The notes beneath the pieces were generated by a model. It saw only the letters and a program-made list of their open reading frames with translations. It searched no databases and was not told the origin of the DNA. Shown piece by piece: positions 22,288-34,342 of a DNA stretch of 64,000 nucleotides. The position numbers and the translations under genes are program-made. Numbering within the stretch: position 1 is the stretch's first letter; each line of letters begins with the position of its first letter. The DNA lies in contig NC_133537.1 in the NCBI RefSeq assembly GCF_048544455.1, positions 18,227,541 to 18,291,540 on the forward strand, written 5' to 3'. This stretch comes from Silene latifolia (taxonomy: Eukaryota; Streptophyta; Magnoliopsida; Caryophyllales; Caryophyllaceae).

Positions 22288-25200
22288 AACGATCTTGAAA
22301 ACTGTAACCAATGAACCTAATGAACATAGGGATTCAAACTAAAATGAACCCGGGTAGAAGTTGTCGGAGCTAATGCAAGGACTTGGGAGACGTCCTAACG
22401 TCGCGAACTCGCCCTACAATTTTGAACCGGTCACTATGGGGTGTCTTGGGATCGCTATGTGTTTGCTAATGTTCTATTGCGTATGTTGAATTATGTGTTG
22501 TATAGAAAGTTTGGAAAATGATTGTGGTGGAATGGGGAATGTGGTAAATGATAAATGTTGTGAATAGGCATGTTGCATGATAGTTGGTTTACAATGTTGT
22601 TTGGAATTTTTGGAAAAGTATATGAGAATGATGAATGATGTGGTGGAAAAAGGAAGTAGTTCATATATGATAATATGTGATGAATAATTATGTTGCAGGA
22701 TGAATGATTTATAATGTGGCAAATTTAGTAACATGAGATTAGGTGATGTGATATGGTTATGCATGATTTTGTTTCCGTAAAGTAATATAATAAAGGTATA
22801 TACTATATGCATACTTTAGATAATGTGTATGATGGATGATGGATAATGTTGCATAAGAATATGATTTCATGATTTAAGCATGTTTATATGACTTAAGTGG
22901 ATTTTTTTTTTTTTGTAATGTTGATATGTTAGTAACACATGAATGGGAGTTTGATGTTATATATTATGTCATTGTTGTACGAAAAGTTATAGAATAAAAG
23001 CATGTGGGTAATACATGATTGACAAGTTGAATAATATATGTGCATGATGGAAGTTGTTGTTCGGCTTTGTAAATAGTAACATATGGTTAGGGATACTGGT
23101 TTTATGAGTATTGAGTTGTTTTGTTTACCTTGTTGTTGTTTAAGTTGTTTGGTAGTAAAAATCGAATAGTTATGTCGTCTGATTACCGCGAAGGGTTGTC
23201 TTTAAACTGTTATAACTTGAGATGCATAAATGATTTTAATGTGATTCCAATTGCAGGTGATATCTTGTTCTGTTACGATTCTAACGATAGGTCACATGCC
23301 CAAAACGACCAAGAAACGAGTGAGTTATGACCGTTTTACGAAAATTGAACAGTGCTGAGAAATGCGTAGGGTACTCGATCGAGTGCACCTCTTGTTACTC
23401 GATCGAGTAACCCTTACTCGATCGAGTAGCCCTAGTAATTTGTTTTACGTGCTTCTGACCTTCACCTACTCGATCGAGTAAGTCACTCACTCAATCGAGT
23501 GACTTGTACTCGATCTAGTGACCCCTGTTTTGGGTCATATGCTTATCTTTTGACTTCGTTGCCTATTATGTTTAATTCAAAGGTGTCCTTCTGCTTATTT
23601 AAGCGTTGTTTTACGTATGTGTTGGTCCTGATGCGTAAGTTACCCAATCTTATGATGTAAGGAGTGGCACCTGTGGTGAGTACGAGTTCGGTGGGGAGGA
23701 CATGAGTTATATGTGGTTGTGATAGGTAGTGGGAAAGAAAAGGAAGATTGGTAAGGCTTATTGAGGCATTGAGCATGTTTTGGTGAGATGAGATGAGTGA
23801 TATGATTGTGTGTTGAGTAATGTAAAAGTAAGTGACGGTGGGTAAGGGATGATGTGAGTCTAAGGAACGTGAGAATGAAAAGATTGAAAGGAAGGATGTG
23901 GATAGTAGCAACTTGAGATGTGTAAAGAATTATGGAGGGAGATGGTTAGGAATTGTGTTGGTTAAGAATATATGCAATGAAAGGACGTTTTAGAGGGATT
24001 GAGAATAGTGGTATATAGTGGACTTAATGGAGACATGTCGTGACGTGGATTTACAGATAGTGAGTGAGTTTAGGAATTTGTAGTATCAAGAGGTGAAACT
24101 AATGTGTGATTTCCTTGGGCAAGTAACGGTATGAAATAAGTTTTGGAATTCAAAAAAAAATGATGATTGGTGATGAGTGTGAGTGATAGCATGAGATGGT
24201 CTGGACTGATTGGTGATAAGTGTGAGTGATAGCATGATAACAGAAGATCCATGGTAAGAAAGAGTGAGATGATACTGATATGAAATAATGGGATTCGAGT
24301 TTTGGAGCAATGAGATGGTAACCGGAGCACTAAAGAGTTAGATAGAAGTAATAAGGAGTTGAACTATTAGTTGGTATTGTTGAGTGTAAAGAGAAAAGAA
24401 GGGTAAAAACTAAGCTGAGAAAAATGTTGACCGGAGTTATGTGATAAAGAAGTAATGAATCGTCGAGATGTGTGATATTATCATGAGGATGTTAATTAAT
24501 GGTTATATAAGAGTTTCAGGACAACATGATTAATCATGAGTTTCGAGGAATTAAGGGAGTAAGACGTTGGTGGAGTATTTGCACGATACGAGATATTTGG
24601 TGGAGGGTTGGATGACAATACAATTAAGATAGTATTGCGAATAATGTTGAGATAATTATGTTGATGGGTTTGATGTTCGTTATTTGGGATGTTAGCCAAA
24701 GATAGGAAATAAATCGTAATGTTTAGAGATGGGTGTAAGAGGTTTAATGTCCGAACGGTGGTAGTGTTGAGGTGTTGCCGCTAGTGGTTAAGGGTGGTGA
24801 TAAATAGGAAAGTTGGTCATTCTAAAGAGGTTGGTTTTGCAGAGACCCGATTGATGTGTATGGTTGTGAGGAAGTATAATATGTGGTTATAGGAGGCGGT
24901 TGCTAGTAGTTGAGTGTTAATGATATGGTTATGTTTGGCAGGAGGTGATGGTTATGCGAATGGGAGAATGTGTTATGAGAGGCATACGAGTTAAGCTCGG
25001 GCGAGAGGTAACCTTTATCAGGTGGTAACTTGCGTGATCAGAATTGACTAGTTGGATGTGATTACGGGTCTATGATGTGTATAAATGTTTGTGTGAGGTT
25101 CTGACCTCACGAGAAGTGGTAGGATGTGATAGTTATAAAGTTATCTGAATGTTCTATATGTTGAGTACGATAACCTAATTGAATGATGTTCAAAAAGGTA

Positions 25201-26116
25201 ATAATTTGATTGATCTGGCATGGCTAGTTATAATTGTAGGTGTATTGATAATACATGTGTATTCCGTGAAATGATAGGGATGATGTTCATGAGGTGCTTA
25301 TCTGTTTATTCCATACAATATGTTGTGTTGTGATCTAGTAAAGCGGTTTTAAGTAAGTTTTCTTGTCCGGGAAATTGTCCTGAGTCAGTGTGTATGAGAA
25401 TAGTGTAATGGCGATGTCTATCGATGTAGTTGTTGTGCCTCGGGTGGTGATCCGGGCATGGTAATTCGTGTTGTGATGCAGGTATTTTTCGCGCAGCGGT
25501 GCGGCTGTTGGAGGCGGTGTTGCGATGCCGTCACCGGTTGTGGTGGAGTAGGCGGGATGATTACGATTCGAGTTTCGAAATTACATACCAGTTATACATA
25601 GATTGTTGTTTTGTTTGATGTTGCTTCCTATGAGTTTTGGGTTGTACATATAGATAGTTGTTTTGTTTATTGATGTTTCTTACCAGTTTCAGCTTGGGTG
25701 TGAGGGTAGAGTATGATATGGAAGAGAGTTGTGTGTGTTTCTGTTGCCGGCATGGTATAGCGATATTCTGTTGATGGGACACAGTTGTGAGAGGTTGTTA
25801 CAGTAATTTTGATCTTGTTTTAAGATGAGGCATTGGTAGACATAGTAATGGCAAGTGAATAGTGGAACATGTGTTGTACTGATCTGAGAGCTGCAAGTGG
25901 TTTATAATCTTTTGTTGAGACAGTGAGTGTAGGGTGTTGGGAATTAGTGTCATGTTATGTTATGTATGAGTTTTGCAGTAATGAAAAAAAAAATTGAGGA
26001 TCTAGTGTGAGTGTACGTAACAAGTGTGGATTGTGAGTTAGGCTTTTGGCGATAGGTGTTTTATATAGAGAGGTATGTTGTGTTGCGGTAATGTGGAAGA
26101 GTTGGAGTGTTGGTTT
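22288..26116 (+). other. Degenerate interior of the LTR element
   Basis: About 3.8 kb of G/T-rich sequence with no readable retrotransposon protein. Minus-strand open frames here are fortuitous. A palindrome cluster lies at 23370..23521, with four perfect ACTCGATCGAGT copies and two altered ones. A short duplicated phrase, TGATTGGTGATGAGTGTGAG and variants, is seen near 24160..24230. Confidence 0.6.
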
Positions 26117-26453
26117 TAGGGGTGAACAAAAAGTGGTCCGGACCGGCCGGTCCGGTCCGGTCCAGACCGGATACATACCGGTCCGGTCTCCGGGTCCCAA
26201 AAAAGTTGGTGACCGGTCTCCGGTCCGGTCCGCTCCGGTCCACATTAAAAAATAAAACTAAATTTGCCTTATAAATTAGTACCGGTCCGGTCCAAACCCT
26301 GAAAAAACCGGACCTAAAGGGTTCCGGTCCGGTCCGGTCCGGGTCCCCTTCTAACCGGTCCGGTCCGCGGTCTTGGGATATGTGGTTATCCGGTCCGCGG
26401 GTTCATCCGGTCCGGTCCGGTCCGGTCCGGTTTTGGACCGGTGAACACCCCTA
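26117..26453. mobile_element. hAT MITE rich in CCGGTCC
   Basis: The ends TAGGGGTG and CACCCCTA are inverted and flanked by an 8 bp duplication GTTGGTTT (26109..26116 and 26454..26461). The interior is dominated by CCGGTCCGGTCC-type repeats, which makes it the most GC-rich patch of this region. Non-coding. Confidence 0.88.
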
Positions 26454-26461
26454 GTTGGTTT

Positions 26462-27271
26462 TGCTAAGGATTTTGTGCTATTGGTTAGATGGAGTGCAGA
26501 ATGAATTGAGGTATGAGAACTGTTTAAGTAAGAGAGTCTTGGAAATAGGAATGGTTATAGGTATGAGGTTATAGGCGGTTATCTTTGACATGTGGTGGTG
26601 ATGAGGATAAGGAGAAGATATATCAAAGGATCAAGTATTAGTAAGTTACGAGGACGTAACATTTGTCTTAAGAGGAGTAGGATGCGATAAAAAAGAGTTT
26701 CATGGTTGTGCATGTTGTAGTATAATTGGAAGTAGAGTGTTGGTGTAGCATAAAGGATGGATCTTTGTTGTGGTTGATTTTGTTAAAAGGTCATGGCCGT
26801 GCTTGTAGTAGTTCGATGTTTAGGAATGGGAGAATATTTCGATAGTGTTGACAGTTGGATGATAATATTTATGAGTTCGATGGAGTTGACAGTTGGATGG
26901 TGATGTTTAAACTTCGAGGACGAAGTTCCTTTAAGGGTGGTAGAATGTAACATTCCGTTTGATGTTATGAGTGTCTTGATATCGCATTTTCTAGTGAATA
27001 ATATGTTACGGAGCTAGCAGCATTTGTGGATAGTAGTTGGTAGTGTTTGGAGTTGGTGTCGAGAGAGACTATGAAGTAGTTGATACGATATCGTGAGCCG
27101 TGTTGTGGAGGTAGGCATAGTTGGTGGAGTTGGTGTTAAGAGTTCATGTTTGATAGGTTGGGGTTTTGTTTTGAGGATTTAGTTGCGTTGTTGTGTCTTA
27201 ATCGAGTTAGTATGCTTGTTTTGGGTATGGGTTGAACTTCGGGGACGAAGTTCCTTTTAAGGAGGAAAGAC
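26462..27271 (+). other. 3' interior of the LTR element
   Basis: No protein domain seen. It includes the two GAGGACGAAGTTCC-like phrases and ends in the polypurine tract at about 27258..27271. Confidence 0.6.
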
Positions 27272-28695
27272 TTTAATACTACGGTTTTCTATGTCTTTGG
27301 GTACTCTATCGAGTGGGACTTACTCTGTCGAGTAAGTAGTTTTTGACGCAAAAAAGTAGTCTGCCTGTAGGGCACTCGATCGAGTAAGTTGGGTACTCGA
27401 TCGAGTAGGGGGCACTCGATCGAGTAAATGCCTTACTCGATCGAGTAAGTGAGTTTACGGGCTGAGTTTTGACGGGTTTTGTTAATGATGCGAGATTAAT
27501 ATATAATGAGTTCCGTCACTTTTCTTAATCCTCTTTATCATTCTAAAAACCTAAATTGAGAGAAATAAGTTACGTAAGTTGATTCATCGCATCATTAGCA
27601 AATCCCCAAGGCTAGGAGGGTCGCATCATCTTGTTCTTTACACCGTTGTGATCATCGTGTCAAGGGTAAGTTCCTTGCATAACTTTTATAGCATTTGGTT
27701 GAGTTTCTTTAAAACCCTAATTGGGTGTTTTTGAGGGTTTTGGGTGATTTGTATGTATGTGGTAGTAATTGAATGTATACATGTTATAGGAGGAGGATTC
27801 GTAGAGGAGAATTCTGATTAGCTGCTAGATCGTCTGTGGTGGTTGCTTTTCCAAGTAGGGTTTTCCTTACTCATTATTAATTACATAAGTGTGGTTGGTG
27901 ATTACTGTTGTTGTTGTTGTATATCGTATTGGCATTGGATTCTGATTTGGTGATTGTTGGTAGTGTAATGTGATTATTGTTGTATAACTGTCTGTGATCT
28001 TCGGGGAGCGTCCCTGGCTGAGTTGAGTCACTTGCGGGAGCGTCTTCACGCCCTTGATTCGCCCTTTGTGGAACCTGTCACAAAGGGGATGTGCACATTA
28101 ATGAACTTGGGTTTATCGCTCCATGGAGATGAGCGGAGATTTGGTGGGTACGGCTGCGGTCCCCCACTGGCGGCGTGGAGTACTTGTTGCGATGGGTACT
28201 CTGGCAGGGCTACACACTTTAGTGTCTAGTCAGTTGTGTGGAGATTTGAGATGGAGACTGGGGTTTGTTGAGCTGTTTGTGCTGTTTGTGATATTGTTCC
28301 TTTATGGTATTTATTTTATTTAATTAGTACTGATCCCGTTTAAAATGTTTTAAAAACTGTGGTGATCCATTCGGGGGTGGTGAGCAGTTATTGAGCAGGT
28401 ATGAAACGATGCGCATGGGATAGCTGGGATGAGTCATCACGTAGCAGTTTTAGAAGTCTTCCGCTGTGTCGAACATTTTGTAGTTGTTTAGTAGTTGACA
28501 GTTTTGAGAACCTTGTATTTTTTCCCTTTAACAGTTTTGGAGTTTGGCTTGTATCACTTAAACTTTATTATCATTTAAATACGTTTCGTTATTGTCTATT
28601 TGAGTATCATTGCCTCGGGTAACCGAGATGGTGACGTTCTCATACCTTAAGTGGTTCTGGTAAGGCACTTGGAGTATGGGGGTGTCAGTGTCACA
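27272..28695 (+). repeat. 3' LTR of Tekay-like element
   Basis: Starts TTTAATACTACGG (TG mutated to TT) and ends GTGTCACA, with a short GTGTCA duplication just before the end. The palindrome cluster of the 5' LTR is repeated at 27301..27450. Confidence 0.9.
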
Positions 28696-29167
28696 TGAGT
28701 CCTTTATTTTCGAATTTTTTTATTTCCGGCCTTGATCAGGCGAACGACTCCCCACGAATCATTAGCAATTAAAAAAGTGAAAACAGCCGTCGAACGCATA
28801 TGATGAGCTAATAGAACGGTAGAAAAATTATAACTTGCAAGTACCCAGAAAAGATGAATTAGAATTAGATGATATGCATCGAAGCAAACAATTTTTTTGG
28901 CAATCTTATCATTCCCAGTTCATATGTTAGAATTTACACAACAAGATTCGACGAAAAAGGTTGTCATTGTTTACCTGATTGAGGCCATAAACCCAAAATT
29001 TCAAAGATGGTGGTTTGAAATCTTGTTTTGGTGAGTAATGGTGAATTGGGTTATGTTTGTTGGAGGGGTTAAAAGGTTGGGTTATTATTGTTTAAGTAAA
29101 AAGGTTGGGTTAATTTTGGAAGATTATTAAAAGGTTGGGTTATTTGTGTTAAATCCTAATATATTTA

Positions 29168-29482
29168 GGAGTCGTTTGGTTGATCAAGGAACTTAATTTT
29201 CCTAGGAACTTCAATTTCATAGGAATTAAGTTCCTGCATTCAATTCGGGTGAATTTGGCAAAAGTGTTTGGTTGCTCATGTAGGAATTAAATTTCATGGG
29301 AACTTCCAATGACCAAGGGGGGGTAGGTAAGCCAATTCCTACATCATATAGGCATTGGAAGTTCCTGGGAACTTCTAATTCCTCCATTTTCCAAAAACAT
29401 ATGGCAACCAAACAACCCATATTTTTGCAATTCATGGGATTTTGTAATTCATGTGTTTTTAAAGTATCAACCAAACAACCCC
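29168..29482. mobile_element. Tourist-like (PIF/Harbinger) MITE
   Basis: The ends GGAGTCGTTTGGTTGAT and GGGGTTGTTTGGTTGAT (reverse complement of the right) are inverted, with TTA on both sides (29165..29167 and 29483..29485). It lies directly against the target duplication of the preceding MITE. Non-coding, 315 bp. Confidence 0.85.
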
Positions 29483-29603
29483 TTAGATTCATTACTCAAA
29501 TGTTTTTCACAAAATATTAAACTGGGTAAATAGTTATAGTAGTTAGAGATATAGTCAAAACCATGTATTGAAAACCGCTACACAATGAATGAGACTTGAA
29601 CCA

Positions 29604-29778
29604 AAGTTGGCTGGTATGAATGGTAAAGGCTTTCATCTCTTAAACAAGTGGTCAGAGGTTCGATTCCTAACTCTTGCGAATGAAAAAGCCAAACTTGGGA
29701 GGGGTCAACGGTCAACCCATTAAATTATCCCAACTGTCGGTAGGGATACTCCTGGACCTGGTCAACACCAAAAAAAAA
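29604..29778 (+). mobile_element. tRNA-derived SINE
   Basis: The head resembles a tRNA: an A-box-like TGGTATGAATGG near 29612 and a B box GGTTCGATTCC at 29657..29667. The element ends in a run of nine A at about 29770..29778. No convincing target duplication was found. It does not fold as a functional tRNA because the anticodon region is not tRNA-like. Confidence 0.6.
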
Positions 29779-30374
29779 GTGTTCCATAAGGTCTGAGTGT
29801 TTTACTTTGATTAATTATTAAGTATCAAAATTCGCAACTAGGGAATTGCATATACGGTTCGATGGATCATCTACGGTTCGATGGATCAAGTAATCAAAAC
29901 TCTAACTCTAAGCTCAATTTAAATATGAATTCGATATAAAATGTAGTTATATCACATCTCAAATGCTCTCGTTGGAATTTGAATTTGATAACTTCGTTAT
30001 TTAGCATTTTGGAATGGGATTTGAACCCATCAACGTGCTTCTGTGTTTGAAAAAGGGACCTCTAGGCTTGTGGTTATGGAAGCCTAGTTCATCTTGGCCC
30101 ACTCTCACATTAAGACGGTCTTATAGGAGAGTCGGTATAGTAGAGTATGCTATATTTGCAACTATCATTCCAAATTAACTAATTGGCAAAAACAAGAAAA
30201 ATTGCACTCAAGTATGGAATATCAAAACAAGATATACAGCTTTGTGTAAGGCGGAAGTGTAGAAGTGATCAAGTGAACATTACAGTTTGAAGAGTAATTG
30301 GATCATAAGGGCTGCTGCTAATTGGCACCCGGAATATACAATCTAATCGGCAGTCTTTGATTACAAAATCTTCA
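29779..30374. other. Spacer and 3' UTR of the hydrolase gene
   Basis: No gene. The part next to 30375 would be the 3' untranslated region of the minus-strand hydrolase. A GACGGTCTTATAGG motif lies near 30115. Confidence 0.45.
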
Positions 30375-33300
30375 CTAGATATTTACGGTATTTGGCAAAG
30401 AAGCTTTAAGGTTCAAATTGGACAACCAATCTAATAAAGCTGTGTTAACAAGGTCCGGGACTTCATCGTGGGGGCAATGACCAGCTTGAAGGTTCACAAC
30501 TGTAGTATTTGGGTAAAACTCCTTAATTTTAACGGCCTTGGTTGGTCCGACCCATGGGTCAAGGTCACCCCAGAGTAGTAGTAAAGGACACGACATCTTG
30601 CTTAAAAGGCTGTTAAGTGTGTACTTGCTCTGGTTTGTCATGAAACGCGACATCAATCTGCCGGGTAGAAAATCAAAAATTGATTGTCATTAACCTCAGA
30701 CAGAATGCTCAAAATCAAAGGAATGCGACAGTTTACAGTAGGAATGCATAGAGGGTATACCTGTAATAAACCTCTCCAGCATTTGGGTCTGATGCTGGTT
30801 GAGTTATGGAGTCCACCAGATATTCATCCACATTGGAATTGTTTATATACACCTGAGGGAGAAAGCAATCTCATGTCAACTTCTTTAGTTCAGAAAAATG
30901 AACAAATATGATGACTATCTGTTATCCTGATATGATGAAAGTATCCCCAAGATTAATGCTGGTTTTATTGCAGTTCGAGATACCGCGCTTTATGCTCAGA
31001 CCAAAATGAGAATTGGTCAGTACCAACTACTTCTACCAAAGATAAACTTAGAGGCTTTCCATGATTCTGATTTCTGAGTTAGGGTCCTGCGTTTTCAAGA
31101 CTCTGCTTTAGACTTTTGAGCATTAACTGTGAGTGAGAAAAGTGGATCCGAAATTTTCCCCACATACTACTTTAGAGAGTTTGATGAGTGGTATGTATGA
31201 GGGATCCCAAATTGTTAAGTCTTAAGGATAAAGATGGTCTAATAATTTTTTTTCAAGGTACGGTAGTCTAATAATTTGCATTTAGTGTGTAAGCAGAAAC
31301 GACAAACGTGTGCTTATGTGAAGGAGTGATATCCTTTCTTTTCAATATATTGGTTTCTTAAAGATCAAAAGACAAATTGAGTTGGAATTCAGGATGCTAG
31401 AAACTCACGCTTTTAAGAACCGACTCAACTCGAGCTGGTTGTTTTGACTGCCAGAATAAAAACCCGAGAACCACGCGCTGGAAAGCCTCCTTAAGAGGCT
31501 TTACTATGAGCTGCTGCAAAAAGTTAGCTTGAGATTCATCAGACTTGGCATTTGGATCTCCAAACTGTCCAGCGGAGTTTAATAACACCAGTCCGACTAC
31601 TTTTTCAGGTATGCTTGCTGCTACTGCCAGTGCAGTAAAGCCTCCAAGACTGCAGAAGGAGCATGCATTAGACTATTAGAGTTATTATTTAGAGTACAGA
31701 AATTCCTATAGTATACAATTAAGACACTTTAACGCATCACTTTGTTAGATATCCGACATGAGAAACTTGCTACTCGAGTACCTGTGACTAACATGGGTAC
31801 ATATATCCATCCAACTGTCCAACTTGTCAAGAATCAGTTGTTGGTTGAGAGTATTGAGACAGATGAACTAACCCCAAGTGAGATAAAGGACACATCATTA
31901 AAAAAGATATATAACTCTAATCAAAATACTCGAAGCGCTCGAAAGTGACTAAGAGAGGTTTTTAGGACATAAATCCTATAATCAATAGAACTTCTACAAA
32001 GTACAAAATGATTTACACACCCTCACTTCCTCTACTTTTGTCAAGCCAGTAACACGGGCATGAATCCGAAAGTGAAAAGTCAAATTAATGTAGAAGATAA
32101 TCTGTTAAAAAACATTTGCATGAATTATCACCCGTATTTACGCAAGTTTAGCCTCGGTCTCCATACGAACAGCAGAGAGAAATAGTGAGTTTATGACCAA
32201 AGTATGCCACACAATGCATGAAACTCAACCCATCGTAACTATTATGCCCACAACAATTGAGTAGAAGAGGATATTACTGAGAATGAAATTAGTGATAAAT
32301 GCACAAATGACATATATCTACATAGAATAGTGGCTTACGGCTTACCTGTTCCCCACTACAACGGCAGGTTCTTTAACTATTTCATTGAGAAAATCCACCA
32401 CTTGGTCCCTCCAAACAATAGCATCGTAATCAATGATCGCCTTCTCACTCCATCCGAAACCCAGCAAGTCTATTGCATAGACCTTGTAACTTTTAGCTAA
32501 CTCGGGTATGTTGTACCTACACTTAGAAAAGAAAAGACTTTAAGCCCTACTGCTGTTGCATATACAAACAAAGAATCAGAACTGAGAAGGCTTTGTTCAA
32601 ACGTACTATAGAATACTACTCCGTACATTCAGGCCACTACATTCCTCAAAATTTGTCAGGGAATTTAGGATTGTGTCGGAAGACGGAAATAGCTCGAACA
32701 AAGGGGAGTAGATTAGGTTCCGTATTAGTAGATGTTTATGATCATGACTTATGAGTAAATTTTTAGCTGGAAAACCGAAAATGCACCCTGGCTATTCATA
32801 TACTCATTATCAGAAACGTAAAGGATACCTCCAATGGAATGCAGAAGCACCAAAACCATGGATAAGCACGATTGGAGGCCCCTCTCCTTGCTCCACGTAA
32901 TGTATTTTGCGATCTCTCCATGTCCAAAAATTGTATCCTTCCGATTTGAATGGCAGTCTTTCCAAGCCTGATAGTAATAGGAATATTTATAATAGTTGAG
33001 TTGGTTCATCTATCATGGTATCAGAGCCACTGTGACCGAAGGTCACGGGTTCAAATCCTGGCAACCTCAAAACCCCTCAAAAACTCGAAGTGGAAACCCA
33101 GCACACGGTACGAAGGAGCCGGTGCACAACTAACCACTTTTCAAGCCCAACGGGCATTTGAGTGAGGGAGCGTAATAGAAATATTTATAATAGTTGAGTT
33201 GGTTCATCTATCAGATAGTTAGTGAAACTTCATCACTCACAAGTATATCACATTCGTACTGCTGATCATCAACAATATACTCTACTAAGCTGCTTAATCA

Positions 33301-34342
33301 CTTAGACTAAAACTAAACCAAGAGTTTTCAGTTCAGTAAAGCCGAATTCAGCTGAAGAGCTGACTCTCCAAATTAAATTTGCCTACACTCCACTACATTC
33401 ATTCTACGCGCATTTAGACAACAAAGCCATAGTCTAAAAATGATTTGGGTTTGGCAAACATCAATTATCATTTGAAACTGTCAATCTGAGTTAAAACGAT
33501 GAAAAACCTATAAAATATCTCTCGCTTCCGCTCACCCTATCCACCCTCACAGTCCCACCGTCAGAGTCACAGTTTTCCTTCTCCCTCCTCTCTACCTTAC
33601 ATTGTATCACCGTATCAGAGCCTGGTCCCAAGTTCGAATCTTGGGGGCCTCCAAATTTTCACAAGTGGAATTTCAGAATTCAGAGCATGGTATGGGAGGG
33701 CTTATGCATTATCCACTATTCAAGTCCGAAGGGCATTCGAATGAGGGGCCGTGTTAAGGTATAAGAACCGTTGCTTGGACCTCAACCATAACCTTAAGGT
33801 TTCGGTTGAGATGGTCTTCGCCCAACAAGAAACGAGAAAACACGAACCGAGCATCGATTATATACCAATATGTTACTCCTATTACTCTCTAGAGTTGCAC
33901 TTCATCTCAACAAACATAAATGACAATAAAAACAGTTACCAGGAACAGGTTTAGTAGCAATGGATGATTCCATAGCTGAAATTCCTGCAGCAACAATTCC
34001 TCCTAATGCAATTCCTCTTCTACCAATTTCACCTTTTCTCCCTTCAATTTTGACCCACAAAAAAAAATTAATCATTTCAACATAAAAATAAATAAAGATC
34101 TCACCTTTCATATATTTTAGGTTCAAACCAACTTAACTAACCAAACCCGTTATAATTAGTGGTACACAAATTAATTATAAGACTGTGTACATCCGAACCT
34201 CCGTACCCCGCAATTTTAGAGATGGAAAATTACCTGCAGGAAGACACAATCTAGCAGGAGATATAAATCCCTTGGAATTAAGAAGCGCAAGTTGGGTTTT
34301 GAATGCAGGATTAGAGGATGTAAGGCAAATTGAACAAGACAT
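30375..34342 (-). CDS. Alpha/beta hydrolase, seven exons, probably plastid
   Basis: Exons in coding order are 34342..34234, 34041..33940, 32967..32829, 32516..32346, 31649..31409, 30852..30761 and 30657..30375. All introns are GT-AG, and the sum is 1137 nt (378 residues). The first ~60 residues are Ser/Ala/Lys/Arg-rich and plastid-transit-like. LIHGFGAS (residues 105-112) is the oxyanion-hole motif. GNSLGG carries the nucleophile Ser174, formed across an intron (AG/T). WGDLDPW supplies the likely catalytic Asp318, and AGHCPHDE the likely His345. It therefore has a complete triad of the haloalkane-dehalogenase/epoxide-hydrolase-like plant family (similar to Arabidopsis At4g36530, from memory). 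The substrate is unknown. An in-frame ATG at 34372 could add ten residues. A TRIM element sits in the intron between exons 2 and 3. Confidence 0.9.
32975..33213 (+). mobile_element. Tiny TRIM retroelement, 41 bp LTRs
   Basis: Two 41 bp direct repeats (32975..33015 and 33173..33213) differ at one base. Both end GGTTCATCTATCA. The first is followed immediately by TGGTATCAGAGCC, a primer-binding site for initiator tRNA-Met. A purine-rich GAGTGAGGGAGCG precedes the second. GATAG is duplicated on both sides (32970..32974 and 33214..33218). At 239 bp it has no coding capacity. It lies in an intron of the hydrolase gene, opposite to its transcription and seven bases beyond an exon edge (32967). Confidence 0.85.
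33600..33757 (+). mobile_element. Possible TRIM remnant
   Basis: GTATCAGAGCCTGG, then GTTCGAATCTTGGG, then CATTATCCACTATTCAAGTC and GAATGAGGGGCCGTGTTAA follow the same order as the interior of the TRIM at 32975..33213. No flanking LTR pair was found. Confidence 0.5.

Larger units (their letters stand above)
20868..28695 (+). mobile_element. Non-coding Tekay/Del-like LTR retrotransposon
   Basis: Two LTRs of about 1.4 kb flank a 5.0 kb interior, with a 5 bp target duplication TGAGT (20863..20867 and 28696..28700). A primer-binding site TGGTATCAGAGC, matching initiator tRNA-Met, lies at 22276..22287. A polypurine tract AAGGAGGAAAGAC precedes the 3' LTR. No gag or pol domains can be read in the interior, so it is a large non-autonomous derivative. 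The phrases CTTCGAGGACGAAGTTCC (about 26911) and CTTCGGGGACGAAGTTCC (about 27237) are what I associate with the polyprotein end and polypurine region of Tekay/Del chromoviruses; two copies suggest rearrangement. A hAT MITE is inserted at 26117..26453. Confidence 0.88.
20737..29156. mobile_element. Mutator-like MITE, interrupted by LTR element
   Basis: The left end GGCAAATTTAACAAAAATAA continues with repeated AATAACCCAAC motifs (to about 20820). The right end (about 29060..29156) is its inverted copy. A 10 bp direct repeat TAATATATTT flanks it (20727..20736 and 29157..29166). Without the LTR retrotransposon in the middle it would be about 590 bp. It is the same family as 3148..3853. The inner parts (20825..20862 and 28701..29055) are non-coding. 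Confidence 0.75.

Noticed and set aside
22474-25782. Minus-strand His/Asn/Tyr-rich frames
   Set aside because: Compositional by-products of G/T-rich LTR-element interior.
21624-28229. Similar 65-68 codon frames at 21624 and 28023
   Set aside because: They are the same place in the two LTRs; the similarity is LTR identity and not protein conservation.
31742-31948. Plus-strand 68-codon frame inside the hydrolase gene
   Set aside because: It lies in an intron on the opposite strand and has no recognisable motif.
33016-33070. tRNA gene suggested by TGGTATCAGAGCC and GGTTCAAATCC
   Set aside because: The first word is the complement of a tRNA 3' end and sits directly after a 41 bp LTR; it is a primer site. 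The GGTTCAAATCC word has no matching acceptor arm.
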